Source: Adiantum capillus-veneris (Eukaryota; Streptophyta; Polypodiopsida; Polypodiales; Pteridaceae). Taken from it: a stretch of DNA of 62,000 nt. Every line of letters starts with the position of its first letter. The stretch's first letter is position 1. A program made the translations under genes and the position numbers. Of the stretch, positions 11,053 to 22,067 are shown one piece after another. A model generated the notes under the pieces. The model saw only the letters and a list, made by a program, of their open reading frames with translations, searched no databases and had not been told where the DNA came from. The DNA lies in the NCBI GenBank assembly GCA_014529385.2, contig CM043961.1, positions 15,542,478 to 15,604,477 of the forward strand, in the 5' to 3' direction.

Positions 11053-12266
11053 GAATTTTGGAATATCTTCAAAATTTCAGGTGTGTTACTGAAAATGGAT
11101 CTGAACCCACCCACTTTATTTCCTACTCGCTCCTTTGCAAACAGATCACCAGCTAGTCTATGTGCACCTTAGTTCTTGTTAGCTGATGTAATGCCTCTTA
11201 GCTCTATGTGCTTGTGAAATGGATTTCATATCTGAACAATGTGTGGATGTCATCGTTTCCTTTTATCTAGAGCCTTCTTTGTGGGTTTCTAGAAGACCCG
11301 AGGGAGATCTTGAATTGCTAGACGTTGGCTTGTACCTAACTTGCCAGATATTGCCTAATAATAGCTTCCTACTCTAGCTACTCCTTGCATTTAGTCATCA
11401 TCTCCACTTCATAAGGCGTCAAGGCATTCTAGATCTTCGTATCAGTATCATACAAGGTTCATTTTCCCTTAGTTTAGCCTAGCCCTGTCCAACTTATGAC
11501 AGACGGCAAAGCAGTATGAATCCATCCTTCTAGCAGCAACTGATTTGCTTTTATCCGGGCTTCGAACAGATATTCAGCCATCTCTCTCCATTGAGGCTTT
11601 GATGCATCCTTGTTTTCCAGTTCCTTCTCTAGAATCTTTCAATCCTCAACTGACAATTGCAAAAACTCATTGGTAATCTTTATCAGTTGTATGAGATGAT
11701 TCCTTCGCTAGTACATCTTACTTTTGAAAAGCTACAAGTGGCTTTCATTTCATCTACAATGAATTTCTGCTCCACCTCATTCATAATATTCATCCAAGCG
11801 ACCCATTCTACATTATATTGGTCATACCATTCACACAACTAATCTACAATCTTGATGTATGTTGTTGATCATCTCCTTAGTTATACTTGGGGTACATAGT
11901 AGTAAAGAATCTGGGATGGTTCATCCACCTTCATCGGTAAGGCGTACATTAGAATAGGTGAATCAGGGATAAAGTCAATGAAATTCATGACAATCTGATT
12001 TTCTTGCTGCAACGTTTTTTTTGAAAACCTTGATGAGTTGATACAAGCTTTTCAAATTCATCTCTAGCTCTCTGAGTTTCATCCTTGTGTTTGACCCCTT
12101 GCTATTGGTTGCATTGTTCTCCCGTAGCACCTTGACCTTTTGATTAAGTACACCTATAGAAATTTGCATTTTGGGGCTTGGATGTGTATAAAAGAGTGAT
12201 TGCAATGAGTTTTGGTTGTTCGATGTTTTTTTTTGAGAGGACCGCGGTGTTGTGACTCCATTTGAG
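11053..12266 (-). other. Interior of the decayed antisense retroelement
   Basis: Lies between a candidate 3' LTR and a gag remnant, all on the minus strand. Short open stretches occur but I recognise no protease, integrase or reverse-transcriptase motif, so pol seems deleted or decayed. Confidence 0.4.
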
Positions 12267-13095
12267 CTATAGAGAGGCATGTGTGTGTGTGTTGTTAGGG
12301 TTATTTCCCCTTTTCCCCCTTCCAACATGACCATACACTTTATAGTATGTACATTGACTGCACTCGTCTGACCTGTGATCCCTGGTGGATCTACACTTTG
12401 AACACCAAGTGCCCAGCTTGCTGGCTAAGGGTCTAGCCTTTGCCATTTGAGCAATTTGTTTGGACATCTCCTCCAGTTGCTTCATCCAAGATCCCTTTGC
12501 TCATGGCATTATCATCTGAATCACTTTTAGATGAGCTTGAACTAGAGGTGGAATCTGAATCCTCAATTTTCCTCTCACTATCATTGGAATTTCGTCTACT
12601 CTTATGAACCTTTTTCTTTTTTAGTCTGCTACTCAAGTTTCAAGGCTCGCTCAACCAGATCATTGAATTTATTCATTGGGGCTGGAACTTCCTATTCCCT
12701 CAACTTTTTACTTTTGAACCTATTGAGGAACCAAACCGTCATTCTTTTTTAGACAGGGTTTGTGCAACTATCTATCAGTTCCTTAATTTTCTCAACATAG
12801 CTCCGAACTGAATGTTTGCCTTGTTTTATTTTGTGCAGCTCAAATAAGATATCTTTGTCCCTCTGTTTTCTAAATATTCCATGAGGAATACTTTGATCAA
12901 CTTACTATATATTTTAAGCTTTCACGTTGGGTAATGGTAGTACCACTTTTGAGCTGCATCCTTCAGTGTCTGGGAAAAGTACTCTCCCCATTTGTCTTTG
13001 TCGATATCCTTGAGCTCAACATATTGTTTGAACGCCTGAATATGGACCACGAGGGAGTCACTATATATAGATCTTGTATAGCACGTGCATTCAAG
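12267..13095 (-). pseudogene. Decayed retrotransposon gag (minus strand)
   Basis: Translation on the minus strand from about 13040 shows a Retrotrans_gag-like helical region with the words DAAQKWYYHY and, in another frame, an SVRSYVEKIKEL-like segment. A Ser/Asp-rich linker follows, then a Cys-rich knuckle region with WCSKC and SDECSQC. In-frame stops and frame changes break it into at least three pieces. Ty3/gypsy gag is the best match by domain order. It belongs with the candidate LTR at 10561-11033; its 5' LTR may have been lost where the copia element begins at 13170. Confidence 0.6.
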
Positions 13096-13169
13096 AGATA
13101 TTTTGAAAACCCCCTATTTTACATTTGACCCCTTATGTACCACTTTTCTCAATAAAAACACCCCTTGTG

Positions 13170-13358
13170 TGTTGGGTTTCAGGCCCCGTAGTAGCCGGCT
13201 TGTGGCAAGGTGCCTGCTCGCTTACCTTTTTTGTTTGTTCATAAAGGAAATAAGGAGAAGAGAGTGGGGTACTCTCTAATGCTTCACCAAAACAGTGTCT
13301 GCCTCCTGCATCCCCTTCCCCTTCTCTCCTTCCCTCTCTTGCACACTCCGCATTCACA
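13170..13358 (+). mobile_element. Candidate 5' LTR of a copia element (189 bp)
   Basis: Starts TGTTGGGTTTCAGG and ends ATTCACA, followed after two bases by a TGGTATCAGAGC primer site. The length equals the 189-bp LTRs at 34735 and 38516, which start TGTTGGGGTATAGG. The gag 5.7 kb downstream is also related to that element. No matching 3' LTR is present. Confidence 0.6.
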
Positions 13359-13360
13359 AG

Positions 13361-13374
13361 TGGTATCAGAGCTC
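13361..13374 (+). other. Primer-binding site, initiator-Met tRNA type
   Basis: TGGTATCAGAGCTC matches the usual plant copia primer site complementary to the 3' end of initiator methionine tRNA. Confidence 0.8.
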
Positions 13375-14164
13375 AGGGGCACCCGACCCCGAGCCCGGAC
13401 TAACCGCGGATGCAACGACCCCAAGAGAGCTTTTGGAAGCTCTGCACAATAGGAGAAATCAAGGAGCTTTGAGGCCTTGAACAGACAAAAGCCAAGCAGA
13501 GCAAGGAATTGGGGGATAGCTTCTGTAGGAGCCGGGCTGCATCGAGGTGCAACAACAAATGTAAAGGAGAATCAAAGGCTTGAACAGAGTCGCGAGCAGC
13601 AAGGCAGAAACAACTTGTAGCAAGAAATTCCGGGGCAGTCAGGCCCATGAGCAGCAATAGGAAATTGAGACATACAAAAATGGAGCAGAGGGAGCCGAGA
13701 GCCGGGTAGCATCGAGCCCATTTTGGGGCATAATCGGGAAACACAGGGCGAGCCTTGAAGGCATTGAGCAATCAAGCAACACCCATCTCCAAGCTCCTCA
13801 TCCGTCGCTTCGAGCTATGTTTTTCTCATCTTCAAGCTCCTCAGTCGCTCGCTCCCACTCCCAATTGCTCACAACACAGCTTGTCGGATCCACTTCTGCA
13901 GTAGTCGACACAGCTAGAGAGAGATAATTTTTTTAATTTTGAACTACCATACACACTTTTGTGTGCAAGGGCTCGCTCCCACGGGAGCCCCCCCTCGACT
14001 CCTTGATCACCTACCCTGACTCCTCAAACCCGCTCTCAGACACCCTTAGATTGAGAAATAGAGAGCTTATCTGGAAGAACTTGAGAGTGAGAGTGAGAGA
14101 GAAAGACTCTCACTGTATGAGAGCGAGTGATTGAGAGAGAGATTTCTCAAAACGAGAGCGAGCG

Positions 14165-14213
<49 letters not shown>

Positions 14214-14221
14214 GAGCAAGT

Positions 14222-14261
<40 letters not shown>

Positions 14262-14362
14262 GAGCAAGTGAAAGAGAGAGAGAGAGAGAGAGAGAGCGAA
14301 CAAGGTTTTTTTTTTTGGCCATCAATATCGATTCTCCAACATTAACACCATTTCTGAGGCAT

Positions 14363-14402
<40 letters not shown>

Positions 14403-15405
14403 CCGACTCTGACACCGACACCATCTCTTCGGCATCGGCGAGAGCCGCCTCGACATTGGTGACTTGCCACTCTGCATCGGCACATTGGTTTTGACACCAC
14501 TTTTTGCACTTTGACACCAACTCGACATCACCTCTCATTGCGGAGGATCTCCGACATCCGACCCCGACACTGAGCGCTTCCCGACGGATGGTCATGCTTG
14601 CCACACACACGGGTAAGGTGCCTCTACCATAGAGGAGTGACATCCGACATCGGCACCGAGCGCACCGATCGGACCTTATGGAACAATTTTGACTCCAAGC
14701 ACCTTTGGCGGCTATTTGACTAACATATTTCCACCCAATGGCAAAAATCAGCACATATCTACAAGGACACGTAGGTTACAGGTTACAGGGGGCTTTTAAG
14801 CCCGTTTACACACAGATTCTCTAGGTTTCTTGACACATCCAGATACCAGGCTTTTTCACGCAATTTTAGTAGTCATTTTGACATCAGTTTCTCTGTAGAA
14901 AGATGCATTGACAGATGCATTTTTGTGTGAGCACACCTAGTGCTCCCGAGCTCTTTTGAGAGAAGATATTCTCGAGGCGATCACTTTACTACATGCAGTA
15001 GTTCTTGGCGCCTGTTTGAGCGCACACTCATGTACGTTGAGTTGTGGACATTGCCCATTGTAGTACGTGTGGAGCCATTTTCCTGGCTGTATCTGAGACT
15101 CGGGCCAGAAGAGCCCTTTTTGAGACTGTGGCTAGTCCTTTTGTGTTTGCATTAGCCTTTGAAGGGTCGATAGCATGAGGTTTTCTTTGAGCTGGGGTAT
15201 TCCAAAATGTTGAGATGCCTTCCGTGTGATATAGGTAGCTGGGGTTTTCCTTTATGGTACCCTTGCCATAGGACATGTATCTTGATGGTTTTTTGTGCTT
15301 TTGACATCAAGTTCGCGGTCACATAGCGGTGGTATTGTGCAGTATATGCCAAGTGGTTCTTTGGATCAGTTTATGCGCTTTTGAGTTGAGTCTTAACTCC
15401 TCATA
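13375..15405 (+). other. Long non-coding leader of the copia element
   Basis: No ORF is supported. The leader contains GA tracts at 14155-14210, 14226-14259, 14274-14296 and 14365-14400. It continues after the CACTA insertion at 18920-19102. The related small element at 34735 also has a long leader (about 1.65 kb). Confidence 0.6.
14155..14400. repeat. Cluster of (GA)n tracts separated by related spacers
   Basis: Four GA runs. The first three are split by near-identical spacers reading ATCGAGCAAGTGAAAGA, so the unit itself has been duplicated in tandem. Confidence 0.9.
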
Positions 15406-15782
15406 CACTACAACAAAAAAACGTGTTATCGACGCAGATAACGACGCGTCCCATCGCTATCCGCGTCGCTGTGAAACCAGTCGCTATTAGCGACGCGCAT
15501 CGACGACCATAGCAGAAAAAAATTTTCTTGGGCAGAGGGCAGGTAGCCTGGCCTGTGCCCAGTTAAAAGATGGACACAGCCACAGCCAGACTTCCTGTCC
15601 TCTGCCCAAGAAAGCGAACAACACCAAAATATCAACCATGCTCCCGCGCGCAGAAATTTCGGCAGAGTTCCCTTTGTTTTTACATAAACTTTTCAAAAAA
15701 AACCATATCATGTATACGCCTCCTACATGCTATCCATGTAGGATCTCACATGAAATTTAAGGCCAATGAAAGACAACCGTAC

Positions 15783-15990
15783 CAACTGAAAAGCATAGCC
15801 ATAACTTAAAAGCATAACCATAACTTAAAAGCATAACCATAACGAACCATAACCATAACTTAAAAGAATAACCATAACTTAAAACCATAACCGGCTATAA
15901 CCACTTTGATCAAAACCATAATGCAGATAACCATAACCATAAACAAAATTAACAATAACCATAAGCATAACCAGAAAGAGAAACAATAAC
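15783..15990 (+). repeat. Tandem AACCATAACTTAAAAGCAT-like repeat in CACTA
   Basis: Several copies of a short unit built from AACCATAACTTAAAAGCATA, becoming degenerate to the right, in the non-coding 3' part of the CACTA element. Confidence 0.85.
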
Positions 15991-16248
15991 TGTCTATACA
16001 ATGACAATGACAATAATCATAACCATAAGGGAAACAATAACTGTCTGAACACTAACTGTTTGTACAAAAAAGAGACATAGAAGCGTGTCTGTGTCTCACA
16101 AAGCATATAGATGAAATCTGGTCCACTAATGACTAGGCGTCGCAACCTGCACATAGGACAACTCACAAAATTAGTATTGATATTACTTCACATATTATAC
16201 TGACTTAATTAAATCAACTCACACATATTAACGTCTCACCTCAAGCGA

Positions 16249-17404
16249 TTAGTGAGACTGTAACGCCTCCCAGTCTACAGGCTCTCCTGAAGCTTCAAGA
16301 TCATTCAGTACTTCATAAATACCTCTGTGATATCCATCTGACTCCTCCTCGCGTGATGGAGCTCGATGCATCGCAAGATTCTGCGTTTATACAAAAATCA
16401 AAGTAATAAGAATACATGATTCATCGCGTTTTAAAAAACGTCATAGTTAAGATTGGATTAGAAACTCACAAACTCATAGCGAAAGGTGTCGAAGCCTCCG
16501 CTGCCAAGATGAGATGTCCCCCTAGTCATCTGTCATACCTGCGCGGCCTCACGTTGCTGTCTGAACCGCGTGGCCGCTGTCCGCTCATCCTTCCTGATCT
16601 GCAGCCACGTCTCGTGTGGGATGCCCGAAGGCTTCGGCGAGCCGGTCTTGAAATCCTTCCGAGCTGCATCTCGTAGATGTTTGATGGTGTCCCGTGCAAC
16701 ACCCTTGATCCACCGCGCCAAAACAACGGAAGAACCCGGAGCATGCTGGTACTCTCTCAGGATGGTCTCCACTATGTAAGTGACTTTTTTCCTTTTCTTG
16801 CCGATCCCAAGATGGGGGTAAGACGGGGGTCGTGAGCGAGGAGGGGTCGAAGCATCTGTGGACCCTCCTCCACAGCAACCACCACCTCCACCTTACGATC
16901 GCCGAGATCGGCGAGTGCGCCTGTGCTGCGGAGATGAGGACGTACCCACCTCTGCCCCATCCCTAGGTGTCGATATTTTGGCGCCTTCATAGATTGGTTG
17001 ACGTGCCAACTTTCTCAACATGTCTTTAGGAGATAGGCGCACGGCTTTTGGTGCTGCTTCGTTCGCGTTCTCCTCGCTTGTCTGGAAGAAGGCATCCAGC
17101 ATCTCCTCCATGCCGTCGTCTTCTGTCTGTAAGCCCTTTTTTGCTTCCATCTGTGGCTCTATATTGGTCGGACCTTCATGTATAATCTTTTTTCTCTCTC
17201 TCTCTCAGATGTAGGTGCTATGTCGCGGAAATCAATGCCCGTTCCGTAGGAGTCGTATCGCAGATTCTGTACGGTTTCTCTAGCAAACTCTCCGTACTTG
17301 TGCACATGCTCATTAAATATCCTACGCTTGCGCAGGATTTGATACTTGCAGAGCGTGCACGAGCATGCAATCTTTTCCTCCATGTTAGTTGATGACGTTG
17401 CCAT
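16249..17404 (-). pseudogene. Internally deleted CACTA transposase gene remnant
   Basis: Three coding pieces run right to left. The first (17404-17159) has [10 protein letters not shown], a Cys-rich stretch like the Transpos_assoc domain at the N-terminus of plant CACTA transposases. The second (17150-16893) has ARQPIYEGAKIST, resembling the conserved P-L-Y-x-G segment next in order. The third (about 16800-16539) is rich in Lys/Arg with REYQHAPGSS and ETWLQIRKDE, reminiscent of a C-terminal Transposase_24-type region. A spliced final exon (16249-16380) joins it through a phase-0 intron (16381-16538, donor CAG|GTATGA, acceptor CGCAG|AATC). The catalytic DDE domain expected between pieces two and three is missing. 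Domain names are my recognition of short motifs. Confidence 0.6.
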
Positions 17405-17425
17405 CTACAATGATTATGAATGTTG

Positions 17426-17528
<103 letters not shown>

Positions 17529-17868
17529 TATACTCCTCACAATGTAAACTACCTCGCATTCTCTAGTCTTGCCCAATCTCCGTACACCTCGGTCTAGAGG
17601 TGTACGGAGATCAAGACCACCGGGTCAAAATCTCGTCTTTATTGGTCAAATCCTATATGGGTAGACACATACGTGCACTCCCAGGTGTACATGGCAATGC
17701 ATGTAGTAGGCAAAACCCCTTTGCCTCTTTTAGTTCCATAGTTTCTTCTCTGTCTACGTACCCTATCTCTCGATCTCGCTCTCGCTATCTCTCTTTCTTT
17801 ATTTTCCTATCTCTCTCTATTTCTCTATTTTTCTATTTCTCTGCCATAACTCCTGGAGCTCCACTTCC

Positions 17869-17871
<3 letters not shown>

Positions 17872-17931
<60 letters not shown>

Positions 17932-17957
17932 ACTCTCTTTCTCTATCTCTCTATTTC

Positions 17958-18016
<59 letters not shown>
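17872..18016. repeat. (CT)n(AT)n and (CT)n cluster
   Basis: CT then TA runs at 17872-17931, and a long CT run at about 17960-18013, in CT-rich surroundings. Confidence 0.9.
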
Positions 18017-18017
<1 letters not shown>

Positions 18018-18239
18018 CTCTACTTCCCTATCTCTCTAATGATCGAATGAGTGACTGATCTAGGGAGATCTAGACGCCCACGACTGCGGAGGACTACACA
18101 ACATCGACAGAGGCTGCATCAGAGGATCTAGCTAGGTCACTTTGGCTCGACATGCACAACGTCCGGTCAGAGTACTGACCATGGAGGAGATCTACCTATC
18201 CCAACTAGCTCGTTTAGCCGTTTAGTCCACACCCAGCAG

Positions 18240-18390
18240 TTTAGGATTCCATAATATTTTATTTTGTCATCTTCTTACTCTGACTTTGTATCAGATCCAT
18301 CACATTGTAACTTTCTTGTCTCATGTCTCATAGGTCACTTTGGCCTTTCGAAGACGTTAATATAACATTTCATTTCATTTCTCTCTTTAA
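18240..18390 (+). repeat. Microsatellite-associated dispersed repeat, copy 1
   Basis: Shares TATCAGAT(C/T)CA, TTGTAAC, GGTCTCAT-like, GGTCA(C/T)TTTGGCC and AATATA(A)CAT words, in the same order, with 30176-30400 and with 53052-53150. All copies end in CT-rich sequence. Confidence 0.6.
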
Positions 18391-18428
18391 TTTTTTTTTC
18401 TTTAGTTTTAATTTCCTAAGCATACATT

Positions 18429-18430
<2 letters not shown>

Positions 18431-18470
<40 letters not shown>

Positions 18471-18520
18471 CACACACACACACACCTCTCTCTCTCTCTC
18501 TTTCCTACACACACACACAC

Positions 18521-18564
<44 letters not shown>

Positions 18565-18626
18565 TACACACACACACACACACCGCTCTCTCTCTCTCTC
18601 TCTTTCCTACACACACACACACACCG

Positions 18627-18658
<32 letters not shown>

Positions 18659-18688
18659 TACACACACACACACACACACGATGTAGAG

Positions 18689-18723
<35 letters not shown>
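18431..18723. repeat. Alternating (CT)n and (CA)n microsatellite array
   Basis: A CT run, then CCTACACACAC and CA, are repeated about five times, and the array closes with a GA run. The repeating unit (CT)nTTCCTA(CA)n suggests tandem duplication of a compound microsatellite. Confidence 0.9.
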
Positions 18724-18728
<5 letters not shown>

Positions 18729-19102
18729 TGGGGAGGGTGGAGATGGACATAATACTTGCGCTGCAGGTTTCGGTCAAGACCCGATCGCAAGCAGAAGAAA
18801 ACGGCCCCTGCGCGCGGGTTTCGCTTTTTTCCCCCAATTTTTTGGCGTCGATATACGCGTGGAAAGGCATGGCCGTCGATATAGGCGCGTCGATATCTTC
18901 ATTTAGTGTTGTAGTGATACAAACGAGACTCTGCCAGATTTTTCTCGTGAGTCCGTTTTATGCGTTCTTGTCACTTCTAGCTGTCCTTACACAGTGATTG
19001 TACTAGATTTTGATTTGAGTTTTCGATCCTGTTATAGGGGAAACTTTGCCAAAATTATCCCAAGAAATTTCCCATAAAGTTTTTGGCTACATTCTCTTAA
19101 TC

Positions 19103-19886
19103 ATGGTTGCGAGTAGTGCTTTCAAAAGAGAAGAGTACTACATCAGAAAGTTTGATGGCTCAAAATTTGTCATTTGGCGACAACGTATGCAAGATGTTTT
19201 GGCTAACAAAGGCTTGATAGCACCCTTGCGTGCAATAAGAGAGAACGCGTACACTAATGATGAGTGGGATGACTTGAATGAGTATGCTATGGCGACCATT
19301 CGCCTACACCTTGGTGAATCCATTTACTTTACCATAATGTAAAAGACAAATGCCGAAGATTTGTGAGATGCTCTATGTCAGGCTTGGGATGGCAACAACG
19401 CTTCGAATAAGGTTTTCTTGATAAAGATGAACATGAAAGAAGGTAGTAATGTTAGTTTTCACTTGAACGAGTTCAACATTGTGTTTTCAAAACTTACTTC
19501 AAAAGGTCTCAAATTTGATGATGAAATGAAGGCCATTTTCTTGCTATGTTTGCTACCATCATCATGGGATACTTTCAACACAGCCATAAGAAATTATGCA
19601 CAGTGGCAAGCTAGATTTCAACAGTGTTGCTGGTGCGTTGCTCATCGAGGAGATTCAACGTCAATATCTTGATGCGAGTGGGCATGGTGATGCATATGTG
19701 GCTAGTGGCAATCGTGATAAGCAAAGACAGTGTGGTCGTAGACGCGGTCATTCACAAGATCACAAGCAAGGTCATAGTAAGAGTCGCGGTAAAGACATGC
19801 AAAATGTAGAATGTTACTACTACCATAAAAAGGGACACTTGAAGAAAGATTGCCCCACAATGGATGTCATAAAATCTAATATTTAA
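19103..19886 (+). pseudogene. Decayed Ty1/copia gag
   Basis: Starts ATG GTT GCG and encodes a copia gag N-terminus with KFDGSKFVIWRQRMQDVL and ATIRLHLGES, then a UBN2-type region with VSFHLNEFN and LCLLPSSWDTF. It is broken by stops near 19340 and 19362 and a frameshift near 19600. It ends at a zinc knuckle in which the second Cys is replaced (CYYYHKKGHLKKDC). The match to the gag at 36583 (QFDGTDF, STIRLHLVES) places both in one family. No protease or pol follows; repeat copy B starts near 19863. Confidence 0.8.
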
Positions 19887-21134
19887 TCAACCCAAGTGAT
19901 TTTCTCATATTAAATTGATCATTTAATGTGGGAGAATAAACGGGAACAAGGGTTAAGATATAGACATGTGCTTATAGATCTATTTCAACACAGGGCCAAT
20001 GGTAAAGGGGCCAAAATGAGAGATGGTCTATCAAAGAGAAAGGCTAACCAATGGAGCATGAGACCTTAGGGTTAGCTTCATTGAAGACCTCCAATAGTTA
20101 GTGTAAAAGTCCTTTGACCTTAGATAAAGGCTAGGGCTGAGCTTGAGGTGGGAACCCGGCCCAACATTAAGGTGCTTGATGACTGAGGTGCTTGAGATGC
20201 TTGAGGTGCTTGATGATTGAGATGATTGAGGTGCTTGAGATGCTAGGGTTGTACTTGAGGTGAGAACCCAACCCAAGCTTGAAGTGGGAACTGGGCCTAG
20301 GCTTGAGGGGCTTGAGGTGTCAAAAGTCAAATATTCAATCCCTACAAGGAGGAGACGAGCCCTACATGAGGGGGGATGAGAGAGAGAACACACACACTCA
20401 CACAAGGCATGCCTAGTACAAAGAAAGCAAAGGGGACACTTGTCAAGTTCCTCCTCATGTTGCTCTCATAGTGTGCCTAAAGCCTATTGGTTGGCCACCC
20501 AAGGGGTCCAAGGATAATTTAGAAGATTTAATTAATTGTCTTTGCATTTATCAAGTCCTCTCTTTAAAAGGGGAAAGGGGGACACTTGTCCCAAGGCTAC
20601 CCTTGTTGGTTGGTATGACTCTTGCTTATGATTGGCTAGGCCTGGAGGGGTTCAATGAGCTTCAAGCATGAGATACAAGGGGGGGTCAACCAAAGGAAGC
20701 TAGGGGGTTGCTTAGGGGGTATACTCTCCCACACACACTCACACGCGCTCTCATTATTCAATGTGCAAAGTGCAAGAGCTCCCTCTCCTTCTCCAAGCAA
20801 GTAGAGGTTGAGAGCGTACACCAACACTCTTGGCTATGGAGTGCAAATCCCACCAAGAGCAATGCTTCAATGCTTAAGCTTTTCATCTTCTCCATATTTA
20901 TTACTATGCTATTATGTATGCTAGCAAGAAGAGTCATGATAAGTGAGCAACTAATTCTCTCTCCTATTGAAATGTTTCTTCTTCCACTTCCCTATCCTCA
21001 TTCCCTGATAGCTCTCTCCACCTTCAAAGGTGTTTGAGGTCTTGGGATTGAGGCTTGGGATAGTTAAAGCTTTCTTCAAAGTTTATGTTATGCTTGTGAT
21101 GCTTGAAGCTTTTCATCTTCATTGCATCACCTAG
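19863..21134 (+). repeat. Dispersed ~1.3 kb repeat, copy B
   Basis: Diverged copy of 6790-8130. Its left edge overlaps the last gag codons, and its right edge is cut by the LTR starting at 21135 (copy A continues past this point). Contains an imperfect internal array of TTGAGGTGCTTGAGATGC-like units at 20170-20310 that copy A lacks. Confidence 0.7.
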
Positions 21135-22047
21135 TGTTAGCAGCAAGCTAACACGGACACCATTTTTCGGAGTTCTCTTTGTAAAAAATTTATTATTTTG
21201 ATGAATCGGGAATATTGTAACCCCTACTTTCTTGGATAAACTCTATAATTAATGAGCTGGGGCTATAAGCTTCCAGATTGTATTAGCCAGTCAATTCCCA
21301 ACTTTGGTAGAACTTCAAATTATTAGTTTTGACCACCCAAAAACCTTGGCTAAGGTATAAAGGGCAATTTTTGTAAGTTTATTATAAGTTTTTGGATAAA
21401 AAATACACAGCGTGAGCTAACGACGCTCACTTCTCTCCTTCTCGCGCTTCCTACTCCCTCTCCGGTTGTCACATTGCAATTGCATTTGTTGCATTGCAAC
21501 CACCGCAGGTAAGAGCTCTACGCATTGACGTAAGCCATTCACAGTATTCCATAGCTTTTGACGTCGCCGACTCGCGGATTTCATCATAACTAGGAATTTA
21601 CATGTTCAATCAAAAAACTAAGCATAGGCGGGGTATTGGGGTATCGTTGCTAAGAATTTAGATGCATTCTGGGCCGAAAACGACTAGGTCAAAAATCCAC
21701 TGTTGTTAATAATCACGATTTTGGAACTTGACCTAAAGTGGGGTTTGAGGCCATAGGCATGTGTGCTTAGGTAATTTTCCAAGAAGTTTCGTTACGTTTG
21801 GATGTCATTTGATGCTGTAACGGATGTGAATTGTATGTCGATGAGCGATTGGCTTTTGGTGATTTCAGTCACTTGAGTGTAGCTTGAGTTAGATGCGAGT
21901 TGTTAGTTGTTTTCCAAGAGATTGACAACCTCTTGTAGCCTCTATGCACTAGTCGAGTCAGCTTCGTCCCATGGTTTGACAAATTAATCATGGTTCTCGC
22001 TAATACTGCAATACGATAGGATGGTGAGGTGAGACATGCGTCCCACA
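21135..22047 (+). mobile_element. Candidate 5' LTR of a gypsy element
   Basis: Begins TGTTAGCAGC and ends TCCCACA, directly followed by a tRNA-Asp-type primer site. It interrupts repeat copy B. About 913 bp. The 3' LTR is not in the window, so the length is inferred from the termini only. Confidence 0.65.
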
Positions 22048-22049
22048 TT

Positions 22050-22067
22050 TGGCGCCGCTGTCGGGGA
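22050..22067 (+). other. Primer-binding site, Asp-tRNA type
   Basis: TGGCGCCGCTGTCGGGGA is close to the complement of the 3' end of plant tRNA-Asp (two differences from TGGCGCCGTTGCCGGGGA). It sits three bases beyond the LTR end. Confidence 0.75.

Noticed and set aside
14110-14754. 214-codon minus-strand ORF
   Set aside because: Most of it is Ser-Leu repeat coded by CT tracts, and it lies within a copia leader.
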